64,000 nt of DNA from positions 30,418,446 to 30,482,445 of the forward strand of contig CM056724.1 in NCBI GenBank assembly GCA_029844215.1, in the 5' to 3' direction. The position numbers were made by a program, and so were the translations under genes. Below, piece after piece: positions 10,808-23,238 of the stretch; within the stretch, counting starts at the first letter, position 1, and the number at the start of each line of letters is the position of its first letter. The notes under the pieces were generated by a model. That model was given only the letters and a program-made list of their open reading frames with translations. It did not search any database and was not told the origin of the DNA. Source of the DNA: Przewalskia tangutica (lineage: Eukaryota > Streptophyta > Magnoliopsida > Solanales > Solanaceae).

Positions 10808-13581
10808 TGTCACGATCCGACCCGACGGGCCGCAACCCGATGCCCTACCTGGGCACCCTTATACCAACTTGTCACATATAATCAGACTCATACTAAGAGA
10901 AATATAGAAATCTATAAACCATATCAAAATAGGCAAGCCGACAAGGCTGCCACTATACACGGGAACATCCCAAAACGAAGTACAAGAGTACAGCTGGCCA
11001 AAACACATATACAATCCACACAAGTCCAAAACACATCTACCACTCTCACCTGTATACAGACCTCTAAGAGTATGATAGTGAAACATGACGGGACAGGGCC
11101 CCGCCGTACCCCTGAATACACATAAGTCTATAACAAAAGGGTCTGTACCAAAATGACTTGGCTCCGGATCAATGGAGCTCTCCAAATAGCTGACGAAAAT
11201 CCTGGACTGGAGGATCACCAAACCAAATATCTCAGACTGCGGGCGTGAAACACAACCAGGAAAGGGGTCGATGAGCAGATGTCTGAAGTATGTAAAACAG
11301 AAAGTACAATAAAGAAGATCATAACAGGCCAAAAGATAATATGAGACAAGTATGATAACCAAAATACCAATACAAATGTGCCATTTAAAAATGAGAGTCA
11401 ACTGTGTCTTATAAAAATAAGAGTCATATATGTCCATATCATATACCGTACCCGACCCATTATGGGACTCGATAAATGAAGTCATATAAATATACATACC
11501 GTACCCGACCCCCTAGAGGGTCTCGGTGAAATCATATAATGTGCACATACCGTACCCGGCCCATTCTGGGACTCGGTAAAATCATGTGGATGCCTGTCCA
11601 CGTATATCGTACCGGCCCATTCTGGGACTCGGTAAAATCATCATATATATACATACCCGGGTCCCGGTACTCGGTGAAATAATATAATCACATCACACAC
11701 AAATAGAATATCATGAGTAACCTTATACAAATTAAATCATCATCTGACTCTCAAAGGAATAAATAGAATGATTTATCACTTGTAAAATTAAAGGCAACTA
11801 TTATATCAAGTATCACTTGGAATTAGGATTCAATAGAATTATGTACGTCCGTCGTACACTCATTTTATATAAATCATGCCTAAAGAAGAAAATATAGTTT
11901 CACATACCTTATTGTCGAACTAACCAACTCAATATTTAGAATACGTCTCAATTATCACTTCAACCTATAATAATAATAATAACATACTCGTCAACTCTAT
12001 GATTACTAGGGTAAGTTATATACCAAATGATGACTCTATTTTCATATAAAACTTTGGGCAGCACTTCCCCTACTTATACTCACATCCACAACTTACAAAC
12101 AAGGCCAACAATACCAATAACAAGATACAACTCAAGGATATACCAAAACAGTCCCAAATAATCCATATACGCCATCGTTATACATTCTTTCTCTTTACTT
12201 TCATGTAATATAACAACCACAACCACCAAGGCTTTCTCATGTTAATCCAGCCCCTTAATCCATATTAAAACAACCTTTAAAAATAGTCCATACTTCTAGC
12301 AACAACGAGAGTTCAACAACGACAACGAGAGATACAACAACGACAACGAGAGTGCAATGTGAAGCTTTTCTACACCTTTCTATACTTTTATTCCTTTAGG
12401 ACATACATTAGCAATTACCACAATGTACATGCATATTGTCACTAAAATTTCCAGCATTCTAACTCAACAAAACAGCTCCTAAATTCGACACAACAATGTC
12501 CAATAATTTCATGAAGGTCTCGGCCGACAACCATAATTCCATAACCCTTTTCATAATTCCTTAAAATCCTATTCACCTTTCAATACTTTCATATAAACCA
12601 TTTCAACTTTAAATATCAAGGTTTTCTTCAATTTTAACATGCAATTAGTGACAATGATAACAACAACAACAATCAAATTCAATGTATACAAAAACAGTCC
12701 CAAAATCGGTAACAACAATACCAACAACCACATGCATTTTATTACTTCCAATTTCTCTTAGCACAAGTTCATTTCTTCACTACAACATCATTTAGCTCCA
12801 ATTACTTAATGAGAAGAAGAATATTACCTTCACTTAAGCCAAAACAGTCCCTAAATCGGCCACTGCACCCACTGCTTCACTTTGCACCAATTTCACCATT
12901 TCTTCAACTCAAAATGACATGCATGCATTCTTTATAAGCTTGAAACCATCTTACTTACATGTTCTTCTTCCAAAATGTTCATCTCCAAAGCTAAAGTTTC
13001 TTGGGCCATTCTCGGCCAGTATGTTACCGTGACCCACTGTTTTGGGGAGTTACCATGGATTAGAACTTTGTAGAGGAGTTTATTCTTGAAAGAGGAGTTG
13101 ATTTGGTCTATAGCTTAGCTATGGAGGTTAAGAAAAATATGTTTTTGGAAGAGGAGAGAATGGAGGAGGAGAGAATGCTGTTTTTCGAAAACAAGGGGAG
13201 GGGTGAGAGGGTCATGGGTATAAGGGCTGATTTAGTCTTGCATGTTGTATGCTTTTGCCACTTGGAGGCACAAGGTGCCATTTGTATTCCACTAGTCTCC
13301 CACTTATTATCCTTTCTACTAAATTTTAATCTCACACTTAGTTAAAAATCTGAAAATTTCGAATGGCCTCATATTCTCAATGTCAAGATTTTATTTTACA
13401 CTACATAGTCCTTAACCCCCTTGGGAAAATTCAACCACTAATATTAATTTTCTTCCTCGCGTTTGTTGTATCCAAAATTATTCTGTATTAGCATATTTAA
13501 TCATACTTTATATCCAATATTTGAATCTTACTTCCTTAATTACATTCTCAATTTATTATCCTAAAATTGCGAGGTGTAACA
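10808..13581 (-). repeat. 5' LTR of the Ty3/gypsy element (2774 bp)
   Basis: On the minus strand the LTR starts TGTTACACCTCGC at 13581 and ends GGATCGTGACA at 10808, four bases before the primer-binding site. These ends (TGTTACACC...GTGACA) match those of the large LTRs at 16765-24636. The short open frames inside it, on both strands, have no matches I recognise and are not genes. The second LTR was lost with the 3' half of the element. Confidence 0.85.
11440..11690 (-). repeat. Tandem repeats inside the Ty3 LTR
   Basis: Four to five imperfect units of about 60-75 bp contain TACCGTACCCG, a CCCATTCTGGGACTCGG-like core and a variable AT-rich tail ending in ATCATAT. The GGGACTCGGTRAAATCAT core is seen near 11463, 11521, 11572, 11625 and, degraded, 11672. 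Such arrays are common in LTRs and may carry regulatory sites, which is inference. Confidence 0.8.
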
Positions 13582-14222
13582 TGTAGTCTCTTGTATCTCA
13601 CTGCTAGTCGTACTGATCTAATGTTTAGTGTTTGTGTGTGTTCTCGATTCCATGCCTGCCCCAAAGTCTCCCACTTAAATGCCTTAAAATGTGTCATCTG
13701 ATATGTTACCGACACATGTGAGTTGGAAATTTGGTATTCCAAAGACATTAATCCTAATTTAATAGGATATAGTGACTCAGATTGGGCTGGTGATGTGGAT
13801 GACAGAAAGAGTACGAGTGGATGATGTTTTTACCTTGGCAATAATCTAGTTTCTTGGTATAGTCGCAAACAAAACTGTGTCTCACTTTCAACTGTTGAAT
13901 CTAAATATGTAGCAGCTGAGAGTTGTTGTGCTCAATTGATATGGTTAAGACACATGTTAGACGTCTATGGTTTTTAAATAATATCTTAAATTTGTATTGT
14001 GATAATTTGAGTGCAATAGATATTTTCAAAAATCCAGTTCAGCACTCTCGTACAAAACACATTGATATTAGACATCATTTTTTAAGAGATTTGGTTGAAA
14101 AACAGCTAGTCCAAATTGAACATGTTGACACTCTTCATCAACTAGCTGATATTTTTACAAAAGCTTTGGATCATGAGAGATTTTCAAGTTTGAAAAACTT
14201 TCTTGATCTCTGTAATCTCTGA
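13582..14222 (+). pseudogene. RT C-terminus and RNase H (Ty1/copia), broken
   Basis: The frame begins within the RT-RNase H connection, with SLLYLTASRTDLMFSV, and continues to YSDSDWAGDVDDRKSTSG, the first RNase H Asp region. VSLSTVESKYVAAES and YCDNLSAIDIFKNPV follow, then HSRTKHIDIRHHFLRD and ADIFTKAL, ending at a stop at 14220-14222. Two in-frame stops (near 13699 and 13822) and a frameshift near 13970 inactivate it. The KHIDIRHHF and TKAL motifs are standard at the end of copia pol. The upstream part is cut off by the Ty3 LTR at 13581. Confidence 0.9.
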
Positions 14223-15162
14223 ATCGGCCCTGATTGGTGAATGTCGGCTGAAATGTCTCTAACATTCTGGGTGACATTTACCTCTGTAATATCAAAATCT
14301 GATTGCTGTTACTGTTTTGATGGCTTTAATTTTGAGTTCACACAAGTATGATTCTAAAATAAGAACATGCTTTAAAAAGTGATAATGTTCTCTGCGATGA
14401 TATTAGATATCATAAAAAAAGAGTATCTAAATAAGGCAAAGCCTTCTCTGAATTATTTGGCAACTGTGCAAATGAGCATAGCTCTTTGGAAATGATATCG
14501 TTCCTATACTATAAGAGTATCAAGTGCTTAAACAAGAAATTATGAGGATGCTAAATAAATATTCTTACTTTTTTGACCCAAAAATAAATTTTGTATGTGG
14601 TTTATGATTAGATCAATGACACAATGGGAAAATGTTATATTGGTCTGGAGGTTAAACTCATAAAATTACATATAAAACGGTCTTGATTTGTTGCCAAAAA
14701 CAAAAGAGTTCTTGTAGGATCATGATACACGTGTCATCCAAAATGTTGTCAACATTACTGTTGACATTCTCAGATAATGATATTTATTATGATACTGTTT
14801 GTAACTGATTTTTGAAAATTCGGTTAGTTTCCCTATTTGTGTGTCGTTGAGTGTGATTTTTCTTTTAATAGCTAAGATCAAATCTTTGTGTCTATCTTTT
14901 TATATCTAAAATTTAGGAACAAGTATTGGAATACAATACAAACTCTCAAATTCAGGAGATAGATTCTTTTGCCATGTGTATAAATTTTGCTCCATTAGTT
15001 CTTCTTTTTAGTCTTCTGTTTTGTTGTTTTTTTCCTGGAAAAAAAAAGGAGAAAAATATCACATCAATCTCGATTTATACATCAAAACTGATGGACTCAT
15101 CAACATTTACTTCATCTTCCAAAAATCCTAAAGTCTTATAATCCTCTCCTCATTACTCTCCA
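14223..15162 (+). other. Spacer between pol and the env-like ORF
   Basis: AT-rich non-coding DNA between the pol stop and the env-like frame, as expected in Sirevirus-type elements, where the extra ORF is separate from pol. A 71-codon open frame at 14926-15141 leads towards the next ORF but shows no motif. It could hold splice sites for a subgenomic env-like mRNA, but I see no signal I can defend. Confidence 0.5.
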
Positions 15163-16764
15163 ATGGATATAAGCCTAATGTCAACACCCATGAACTCCAA
15201 CATCTCAGACAACACTCCAATGAGTACAAGCCCTCCCATATGCACAAACATTGTGCTCATTGCTTTTCAAGAACCTCTCGGAATCTGCTATCCAGGGGAT
15301 GATACTAACCCCATAGATGTCGATGCAACACCAGATGTATCTACTTTGGGTAAAAGAACAAGCACTTCTCAGTTTCCCTCAAGAAGGTCCAGTAGAATCT
15401 TTGAAAGAACAGTAGACCCTCAGTCTGCTACCAAAAAAACCAGGTTTGATTTCTCAGCTCCTGCTTACTCAAGCAGCGATTCCGATGATATATACTTCGA
15501 AATATCTTCGGAGTCAACTGATGTTGAAACCTCTGCTGATCATCGAAAAGAACAACAGGTTTCAGTTCCTCAACCAGAATCCCTCATCTTTGTTCCTCAA
15601 GAGGTGTCTGATGAAGAAAATTTCAGATGAAACACCTCTGAAGAAGTACTGTCTTAGAAGAATCCCCCGACCTGCAAGATCTGAGGTCTTTCAAGATGTT
15701 GCCTAAAATGTTGACAACAATGCTACAACATCTTAAGCCACTGAAGAGATATCCTCTCCACCCTCCTCTAATAACATTGACTCCGAGCCAGAAGATATGG
15801 TACATGATTTTTCTGATAAATTCTATTCCCAAGCAAAGCATGATAAGTGGAATAACTTTAGGAATATGGTGATTAGACCGGAAAAAGAATTAGACATTGC
15901 TTCGTGTGCTGAGTATGATGTGGTAGAGTTTTTTTAGAACAAACAGTTTTTGGGATCTGTCACTGACAAAGAACCTTATGTTGATGAGGTTGTAAGACTG
16001 TTTTATGAAAATTTGGACTCTGATGTAGAGAATACCTCTTCTAAGAAATATGAAAAGGTTTATATCTATAATAAAGTTTATCGTTTCACCCCTTCAATCA
16101 TAAATGAATGCATGAGACTTAATGAAGAGCATATGCGAGAAACAGAAAGAGGAAGTGCAGGTAAGGATGCAATGATAGAATATCTCACGGGAGGTATACT
16201 TAAGTAATGGACTTCTCGATGCCCAGCATCAAAACTCTCTGCTCTATTTTCAACTCTCCACAAAATAGCCATACATAATTGGCTCAACTCTCTAAATGAA
16301 TCGATTGTCACGAGGGAACAAGCCTCCCTACTTTTCAACATAGGAAAAGGATTAAAAGTTGATATGGGCAAGATAATCTTCTATCAGATTGTCAATCTAG
16401 CAGAAAAAACATCAATTTCAATTCTACATTTTCCCTCAATGATTTACAAAATATTAACTAGTCAAGGTCTAGAACCTTTGAGAGGAGATATTTTAGGAAA
16501 AACTGCAGAACTCTACGCTGTCAATAAATCTATACTTAAGAGCAAAGAGAGAGTGATTGACCTCCCCTGGTCAAAAGAGACAGATAGGAAAAATGTTGCC
16601 AGAAATGTTCCTAACATTCAGAGCAACACAGGTCCAAGACAGTATGAACTGTCTACACATTGGCTAGTGGAGCAGATTATTAAACTTAACTTACAAATTG
16701 CTGAAGTTGATAACGTTAGAGAAGCACTAGTTCGAGCAAGAGACCATTTTCTACTTCTGCTTTC
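15163..16764 (+). pseudogene. Env-like ORF of the Sirevirus-like element, 5' part
   Basis: The frame opens with a Ser/Thr/Pro-rich N-terminus (15163-15630) followed by acidic, Ser-rich sequence. It then shifts frame and continues to 16764 with stops at about 15704, 15736, 15937 and 16205. The central part has a VRLFYENL motif, then VYRFTPSIINECMRL, then a WSK-containing stretch. This resembles the domain annotated as putative plant transposon protein in retroelement ORFs downstream of pol. Function is unknown; env-like is the historical label and no membrane anchor is evident. The large-LTR element is inserted at 16765 and the ORF resumes at 24642. Removing the insert and one TSD keeps the reading frame. 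Confidence 0.7.
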
Positions 16765-18872
16765 TGTTACACCCCGTAGTTCAGGTCATGCGTTTGAGTA
16801 CGTACGAAAGGGGGTAAGACTTAAAATTTTCAAAGGATAGGTTGACGGATTATTCCGGGCGGTTTTTAGTCAACTTTAAGGCGGGTTATGACCCGGTACA
16901 TTGAGAGTTCCTAAGTGTTTTAAAGGCCTAGGGCGTAGTTCGTTGAGTCTGGATTCCAACGCAACCAACCGTTCGTCGATAGGACGTCGGAGTAGAAAGT
17001 TATGAGAGTTACAAGTTCGGTCTGCGATCGGACAAAAATGTGTTTGAGGCGGCGTGGCCGCGGCCGGATGCAGAGGCGCGCGCAGATATCGAGGGTCGCT
17101 GAAGTTTCAGCGCGCGCCGGAAGCGAGGCCGCGCGGAAGATCCGAGGGTCCGCAGAGCTGCGGCCGCGCGCCGGAAGCAGGCCGCGCCGAGGCGGGATTT
17201 CGCGAAAAACTTAGGAAAGTCGATTTTTGTTTTAAAGAGACCATGGGAGGGTGACAAGTGTCCCCCCATCTGATTTTCTCACAGATGCAATATATTGACC
17301 AAGACTTGGTCATACTTCATCTCTCTCTTAGACAAAAGCTCTCCTTCTCTCTTAAAGTTCAAGCTCCTCCTTCTCTCTAAAATTCCAAGAGATATTTTAG
17401 CCTTAGGAGAAACTGAGAAGAAAAAGGCAAGTAGGAAACTTGTGGCTAGGTTGTGAAGATTATTGTGGTGGTATTCTGTGAAAGGAGGCTAGCAAAATTG
17501 TTGGAATAGATTTGGCTAAAGCTTTAAGGTAACATTTCTTCCTTTAGAATTAGTTCCTAGTATTGCATGTTAGAAGAAAGAACTTGTGGTAGTAAATAAT
17601 GCTCTTAGAGTCATCATGCTAGAAATGTGTTTTGAATATGAAAAATGGGTTAAGAAGAGTTTATGAGCATGTTGAAGCCTAAAAACTACCTTAGGATTGT
17701 TAAGTGAATTGTTGTAAACTTATGGGCGAATTGGTATTTGGGTGTGTAATCCCCTTTAAAATGTTGGATTGATTGAGCCTTACAAGTGGTGTTTTGATGG
17801 TAAATTCGGCCTGAGAAAGGTGGCAAAGTGAGTAGAAACAAAGGAAATGTCACGAATTTTTCAGAGAAAGATAGAAACTTGTGTTTCGGTTAATAGGCGT
17901 TTGTGACCTTTATAGGTGAAAGTACTAGGAGTAGCGTGCTCTGCTCGAGGAGTGGAAAGGGCTAGCGCGTTGTAGTACTTGGAGCTTTGCTTATTGTCGA
18001 TAATCGTCGCGAGGTATGTGAACCTCTTCCTATCTCTTCTAGCGTGATATGTGTGAACTATGTAGTACGTAGACGCATACGTGTTAATCGTGTTTGATTG
18101 TTCTTAAAGCGTAAAGTGTTATAACGGCTTTGTGGGAAGTTGGTTATAACGACTTTATGTAGGTAAGAAAATACTTTGTGGTTTTAAAAGGTAATCACGA
18201 TGTGAATTATAACCTACTAGTCATAATAAAGAACTTGATGTATTTCAAAAGATTTATAAATCGTTTTGGAAGGGAGGATAACACTTGGTTTTAAAAGGTT
18301 TTAAAAGGAGTTATACTAGCTTTATGGGAGTTAGGTATAATGTCTTAAGAGGGTAAAGAAAATGGTTTACTGATGTTAGAAGTTAAGAGACTTGATCTTA
18401 TAAGATAAGAGACTTAACTTATTTGTTTTAATGTGAATGTTTGCGTGAAACCTCATTCGTGAGTAATGAGTACTTGGTTTTATTTAAAGGGATAATGGTT
18501 TCTTGATTTGAAATCGAATGTGTATCGACAGCACCATTGCGGCGTTAATAAAGGGAAATGTATTGAATAATGATGAATTGTATTAAAACCAGAGAAACCT
18601 CCATCCGCATAGAAACTAAGATGAGACAAAATGATATACATTTTCTAGATCACGGTCATTGTAATAAGAATGTTGTAAACAAGAATAACCTACTCTCACG
18701 TGAGACATATATTACTCAATTGTTCTAAAAAGGAATCAAGTGATTAAGTTTGGAAACTATGAAACCATTTGAAAATGAGAAGCTTGAGTAAGTGAAACTA
18801 GGCAAACTGGAACTTAGGAAAAGAATGTTGTTACTTGATTTTGAAAAGGGAATGTGGGTTGGTCATTCTAAT

Positions 18873-19190
18873 ACCACGGGTATGCTTCCATTGTTAAGTT
18901 ATGAGTTACTTGGACGTACCGCCAGTGATGAAGGATTCCACGGGTATGCTTCCATTGTTAAGTTATGAGTTACTTGGACGTACCGCCAGTGATGAAGGAT
19001 TCCACGGGTATGCTTCCATTGTTAAGTTATGAGTTACTTGGACGCGTCGCCAGGTGAGGAAGGATTCCACGTATGCTTCCATTGTTGATTATGAGTTACT
19101 TGACGCATCGCCGCGATGAAGGATTCCACGTATGCTTCCATTGTTCGATTATGAGTCTATTTGGGTGCACTCGGTGATGGAGGATTCCAC
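18873..19190 (+). repeat. 64-bp tandem repeat in the 5' LTR
   Basis: Units begin at about 18873, 18937, 19001, 19066 and 19125, with a partial unit at about 19186. Each carries CACGGGTATGCTTCCATTG, then GTTATGAGTTACTTGGACG, then a CGCCAGTGATGAAGGATT-like tail. Spacing is 64, 64, 65, 59 and 61 bp. The last units have lost bases mainly in their CG-bearing parts. The second LTR carries the same array with regular spacing. Confidence 0.92.
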
Positions 19191-19215
19191 GGTACGCGCC
19201 ATGATGAGGGTTCGT

Positions 19216-19600
19216 TTCCCGCTGATGATTTTGTTCCATGGGTTAGCTCTCCACGGTGCTCCATCACGCAGGTGGATCTAGTAGTTAGCCCTCGTACTTG
19301 CCCCGGCCGAGACGTGATGCAGTGGATCCGTAGTTGGCTTTTCGCCTTGCCGTCGGGTTAGGGGCGGTGGTGTGATGCAGGTGGATCGGTGGTTAGCCTA
19401 CGATTGCCGGCCACGATGTGACGCAGGTGGATCTCGTAGAGGCTATCGACTTGCCCCGGCCGCCCGTGATTCGTATTAGTATTGTTGGTACGTGGATCTC
19501 GTAGCCGCTTTCGTATTTGCCGATCGATTGAGGATGCAGGTGGATCGGTAGCTATGCCTTTCGCATTTCTGCCTCTCGCACGGCTCGATGACACGAGTGG
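19216..19600 (+). repeat. Degenerate GGTGGATC tandem repeat in the 5' LTR
   Basis: Imperfect units of about 55-65 bp carry GTGGATC, GTAG, a short pyrimidine-rich stretch and ACTTGCC(C)GRYCG. Cores lie near 19271, 19323, 19381, 19428, 19491 and 19541. The matching block in the second LTR is at about 23600-23960. The array follows directly after the 64-bp array. Confidence 0.75.
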
Positions 19601-20242
19601 GATCTAGTGTTCATGTGTACTCTTAGTGTTGTTATATCATGATCGCCAAGCTGGCGAAGGAATTCCACGCATGATTGTTACGCACGTAGACCTATGGTTA
19701 TATTTGAGTGATGACTTAGAGGCGTGAGTCCACGACTTGACACGATCACAGATATGTTGTGTATCGTAGTTTGGTCATACATGTCTCATGCTTTATATAT
19801 GCTATATGATTTCATTCTGATATTTTGATTTCACATACTTGGTACTGTTATCGACCTCGCCGAAGTGCGTTCACGCCGCAGTCGAGATCGTAACTTCTTT
19901 GGTCCGCACTATTAGGATCACTGTTCATTTTCCTAAAGCTCCATCCTTCCGAGGCTTTGTCTTTTGGTATGATTCCCGAGGTTATTTACTTTTGTACAAT
20001 CGGGGTATGGCGGCCCGTCACGCCATCGTTATTCCTAAGTGCGTAGTCACGTTTGTGGTTTGGTGTAATGATAAGATGTCTTTGTTTCACTTTCGGTTAA
20101 GTTATTTTATGAAAGGCGGCCTTATCGGCTTGCTAAGTGATGTTCACCTTATACAGATTTTGTTTCATGTATGTTCATTTGCTATTCTCGATGCATACGA
20201 TGGGTACCGGCAGGTACGATCGCGGCCGGTCGGGTCGTGACA

Positions 20243-21115
20243 AAAGTGGTATCGAGCGATTAGTCCTCGGAAAGTGTCTGACCGTATCTAGTAGAGTCTT
20301 GATTATCGGTGTGTTGTGCACATCTATAATCGAGGAGTGCAGGATATTTAGGATTGGTTTCCATTCTTCTCACTCTAAGATCGTGCGATAGAGGCGTGTG
20401 GTTAGGGTCGTCTCTCCTAACGAGTTATGTTGTTGGCGGTACGAGAAAGGCGTGATGACCGAGAAAAGATTATGTGGATTGCGTATCCGAGTTAGTTATG
20501 ATGGTAGTATAGTGGGTATAGTGACATTCATTTATCTGATTTATGTATAAAGTCGGACACGTGTTGCCTAGAATGATATTGGAATACCAAGGATTGATAA
20601 GGACTAATTAGATCACGGGAAGGTAGGGAGTGGTTTGATGAACTCTCATCAGGTTATGCGTACTAATTTGAGATAATTAGGAGATGATGAGTTGTCGAGA
20701 AATAAATGGACCCTTAAGAAGTTTAATTAAGAGACCTAATGGAAACTATGTTTGTAAATTAAGCTACGTGGTATGCTTAAGAGTATAGTCTGAGATGAGA
20801 TTCGCGGAGTAAGTGATGGGATTGTTGTAAGATTTAGTATCGTGAGCGAGGATATTGAGACTATGTACATGTGTTAGAATAAGTTGGTAGATCTGAACGG
20901 GCAATTACATTAGGCGTGGCGGGTAAGAAGTAATGGTTCATATTTTGGGTTCATTTTCTGTTTGACTTACAGTGAATGGGTATGCGTGTGCGATATCTTA
21001 GGGTCATGGGTGGCATAATAAAGTTCCATTAGTGTAAAGTACGAGGGAGTACCGAGGGATATTAGATTGGCTCCAAAAGAACATTCGGGGACGAATGTTT
21101 CTAAGGGGGGGAGAA
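20243..21115 (+). other. Interior of the large-LTR element: primer site, leader, no coding
   Basis: The interior opens with a primer-binding site at 20246-20257 reading TGGTATCGAGC, one base short of the initiator-Met site TGGTATCAGAGC. The next 200 bases match the minus-strand leader of the Ty3 element at 10507-10791, block by block. No frame of useful length follows. The right end carries CATTCGGGGACGAATG and a G-rich tract before the LTR, a tail familiar from Del/Tekay elements. The arrangement fits a precursor that lost gag-pol by one large internal deletion. Confidence 0.85.
21101..21115 (+). other. Polypurine tract of the large-LTR element
   Basis: CTAAGGGGGGGAGAA ends immediately before the second LTR. 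A purine run at this place primes plus-strand synthesis in LTR retrotransposons and fixes the LTR boundary at 21116. Confidence 0.88.
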
Positions 21116-23238
21116 TGTTACACCCCGTAGTTCAGGTCATGCGTTTGAGTACGTACGAAAGGGGGTAAGACTTAAAATTTTCAAAGGATAGGTTGACGGA
21201 TTATTCCGGGCGGTTTTTAGTCAACTTTAAGGCGGGTTATGATCCGGTACATTGAGAGTTCCTAAGTGTTTTAAAGGCCTAGGGCGTAGTTCGTTGAGTC
21301 TGGATTCCAACGCAACCAACCGTTAAATCGATAGGACGTCGGAGTAGAAAGTTATGAGAGTTACAAGTTCGGTCTGTGATCGGACAAAAATGTGTTTCGG
21401 ACAGAGGCGGCAGGGCGCGCCGGATGCGAGGCAGCGCGCAGAATGTCTTGAGGGTCGCTGAGATTTCAGCGTCGCGCGCCGGAAGCGAGGCTGGCCGGAA
21501 GATCTGGTCCGCAGGAGATTGCAGCCGCCGCGCCGAAGCAGGAAGGCGGCGCAGGCGGAAAAACTTAGGAAAGGCTGATTTTTGTTTTAAAAGAGACCAT
21601 GGGAGGGTGACAAGTGTCCCCATCTGATTTTCATTGCATGCAATATATTGACAAGACTTGGTCATACTTCATCTCTCTCTTAGACAAAAGCTCTCCTTCT
21701 CTCTTAAAAGTTCAAGCTCCTCTCTCTAAAATTCCAAGAGATATTTTAGCCTTAGGAGAAATGAGAAGAAAAGGCAAGAAGGAAACTTGTGGCTAGCTTG
21801 TGAAGATTATTGTGGTGGTATTCTTGGAAAGGAGGCTAGCAAAATTGTTGGAATAGATTTGGCTAAAGCTTTAAGGTAACATTTCTTCCTTTAGAATTAG
21901 TTCCTAGTATTGCATGTTAAGAAGAAAGAACTTGTGGTAGTAAATAATGCTCTTAGAGTCATTGCATGCTAGAAATGTGTTTTGAATATGAAAAATGGGT
22001 TAAGAAGAGTTTATGAGCATGTTGAAGCCTAAAAAAACTACCTTAGGATTGTTAAGTGAATTGTTGTAAACTTATGGGGCAGAATTGGTATTTGGGTGTG
22101 TAATCCCCTTTAAAATGTTGGATTGATTGAGCCTTACAAGGTGGTGTTTTGATGGTAAATTCGGCCTTGAGAAAGGTGGCAAAGTGAGTAGAAACAAAGG
22201 AAATGCTGCCGAATTTTATGTAGAAAGATAGAAACTTGTGTTTCGGGGTTAATAGACGTTTGTGACCTTTATAGGTGAAAGTACTAGGAGTAGCGTATTC
22301 TACTCGAGGAGTGGAAAGGGCTAGCAAGGTTGTAGTACTTGGAGCTTTTTGCTTATTGTCGATAATCGTCGCGAGGTATGTGAACCTCTTCCTATCTCTT
22401 CTAGCGTGATATGTGTGAACTATGTAGTGCGGTGAGCGTACGTGTGTTAAGCGTGTTTGATTGTTCTTAAAGCGTAAAGTGTTATAACGGCTTTGTGGGA
22501 AGTTGGTTATAACGACTTTATGTAGTAAGAAAATACTTTGTGGTTTTAAAAGGTAACTGATGTGAATTATAACCGGCTAGTCATAATAAAGAACTTGATG
22601 TATTTCAAAAGATTTATAAATCGTTTTGGAAGGGAGGATAACACTTGGTTTTAAAAGGTTTTAAAAAGGAGTTATACTAGCTTTATGGGAGTTAGGTATA
22701 ATGTCTTAAGAGGGGTAAAGAAAATGGTTTACTGATGTTAGAAGTTAAGAGACTTGATCTTATAAGATAAGAGACTTAACTTATTTGTTTTAATGTGAAT
22801 GTTTGCGTGAAACCTCATTCGTGAGTAATGAGTACTTGGTTTTATTTAAAGGGATAATGGTTTCTTGATTTCGAAATCGAGAATGTGTATCGACAGGACA
22901 CTGCAGCGTTAATAAAGGGAAATGTATTGAATAATGATGAATTGTATTAAAACCAGTAGAAACCTCCATCTGCATAGAAACTAAGATGAGACAAAATGAT
23001 ATACATTTTCTAGATCATGGCTGCTGTAATAAGAATGTTGTAAACAAGAATAACCTACTCTCACGTGAGACATATATTACTCAATTGTTCTAAAAAAGGA
23101 ATCAAGTGATTAAGTTTGGAAACTATGAAACCATTTGAAAATGAGAAGCTTGAGTAAGTGAAACTAGGCAAACTGGAACTTAGGAAAAGAATGTTGTTAC
23201 TTGATTTTGAAAAGGGAATGTGGGTTGGTCATTCTAAT

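Larger units (their letters stand above)
6800..13581 (-). mobile_element. Truncated Ty3/gypsy retrotransposon, Del/Tekay (chromovirus) type
   Basis: On the minus strand the order is LTR (13581-10808), primer-binding site (10803-10792), leader, gag, protease, RT, RNase H and start of integrase. The gag-pol order, the DPGSTLSY protease motif and the RT style point to the plant Del/Tekay lineage. The element stops inside the integrase core near 6800-6825. The rest of integrase, any chromodomain, the polypurine tract and the 3' LTR are absent. Several stops and frameshifts make it inactive. Its 5' LTR abuts Sirevirus-like pol sequence at 13582, so it probably inserted into that element. With the other end lost, no target-site duplication can be checked. 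Confidence 0.85.
16765..20242 (+). repeat. 5' LTR of the large-LTR element (3478 bp)
   Basis: It matches the second LTR over its whole length with scattered indels. AT-rich stretches are almost identical (for example the region around 18230-18430 against 22570-22790). CG-rich stretches (17040-17215, 19020-19620) differ strongly. The segment near 17320-17410, with repeated CTCTCTCTTAG/CTCCTTCTCTC tracts, looks like a transcribed leader, but I see no TATA box I can assign with confidence. Open frames in the GC-rich part have no domains. Confidence 0.92.

Noticed and set aside
10859..11497. 212-codon minus-strand open frame
   Set aside because: It lies inside the Ty3 LTR, overlaps the LTR tandem repeats, has no motif and lies upstream of the primer-binding site.
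17002..17269. Open frames on both strands in GC-rich DNA
   Set aside because: Arg/Ala-rich translations come from base composition. The matching region of the other LTR does not keep the same frames.
18873..19190. Regular 64-bp repeats that look like an array of repeats and spacers
   Set aside because: Not CRISPR: the whole unit is conserved with no variable spacers, it lies within plant LTRs and is duplicated in both.
19839..20391. 133-codon and 84-codon plus-strand frames near the 5' LTR end
   Set aside because: They span the LTR end and primer site. The equivalent region of the other LTR has different breaks, and no motif is present.
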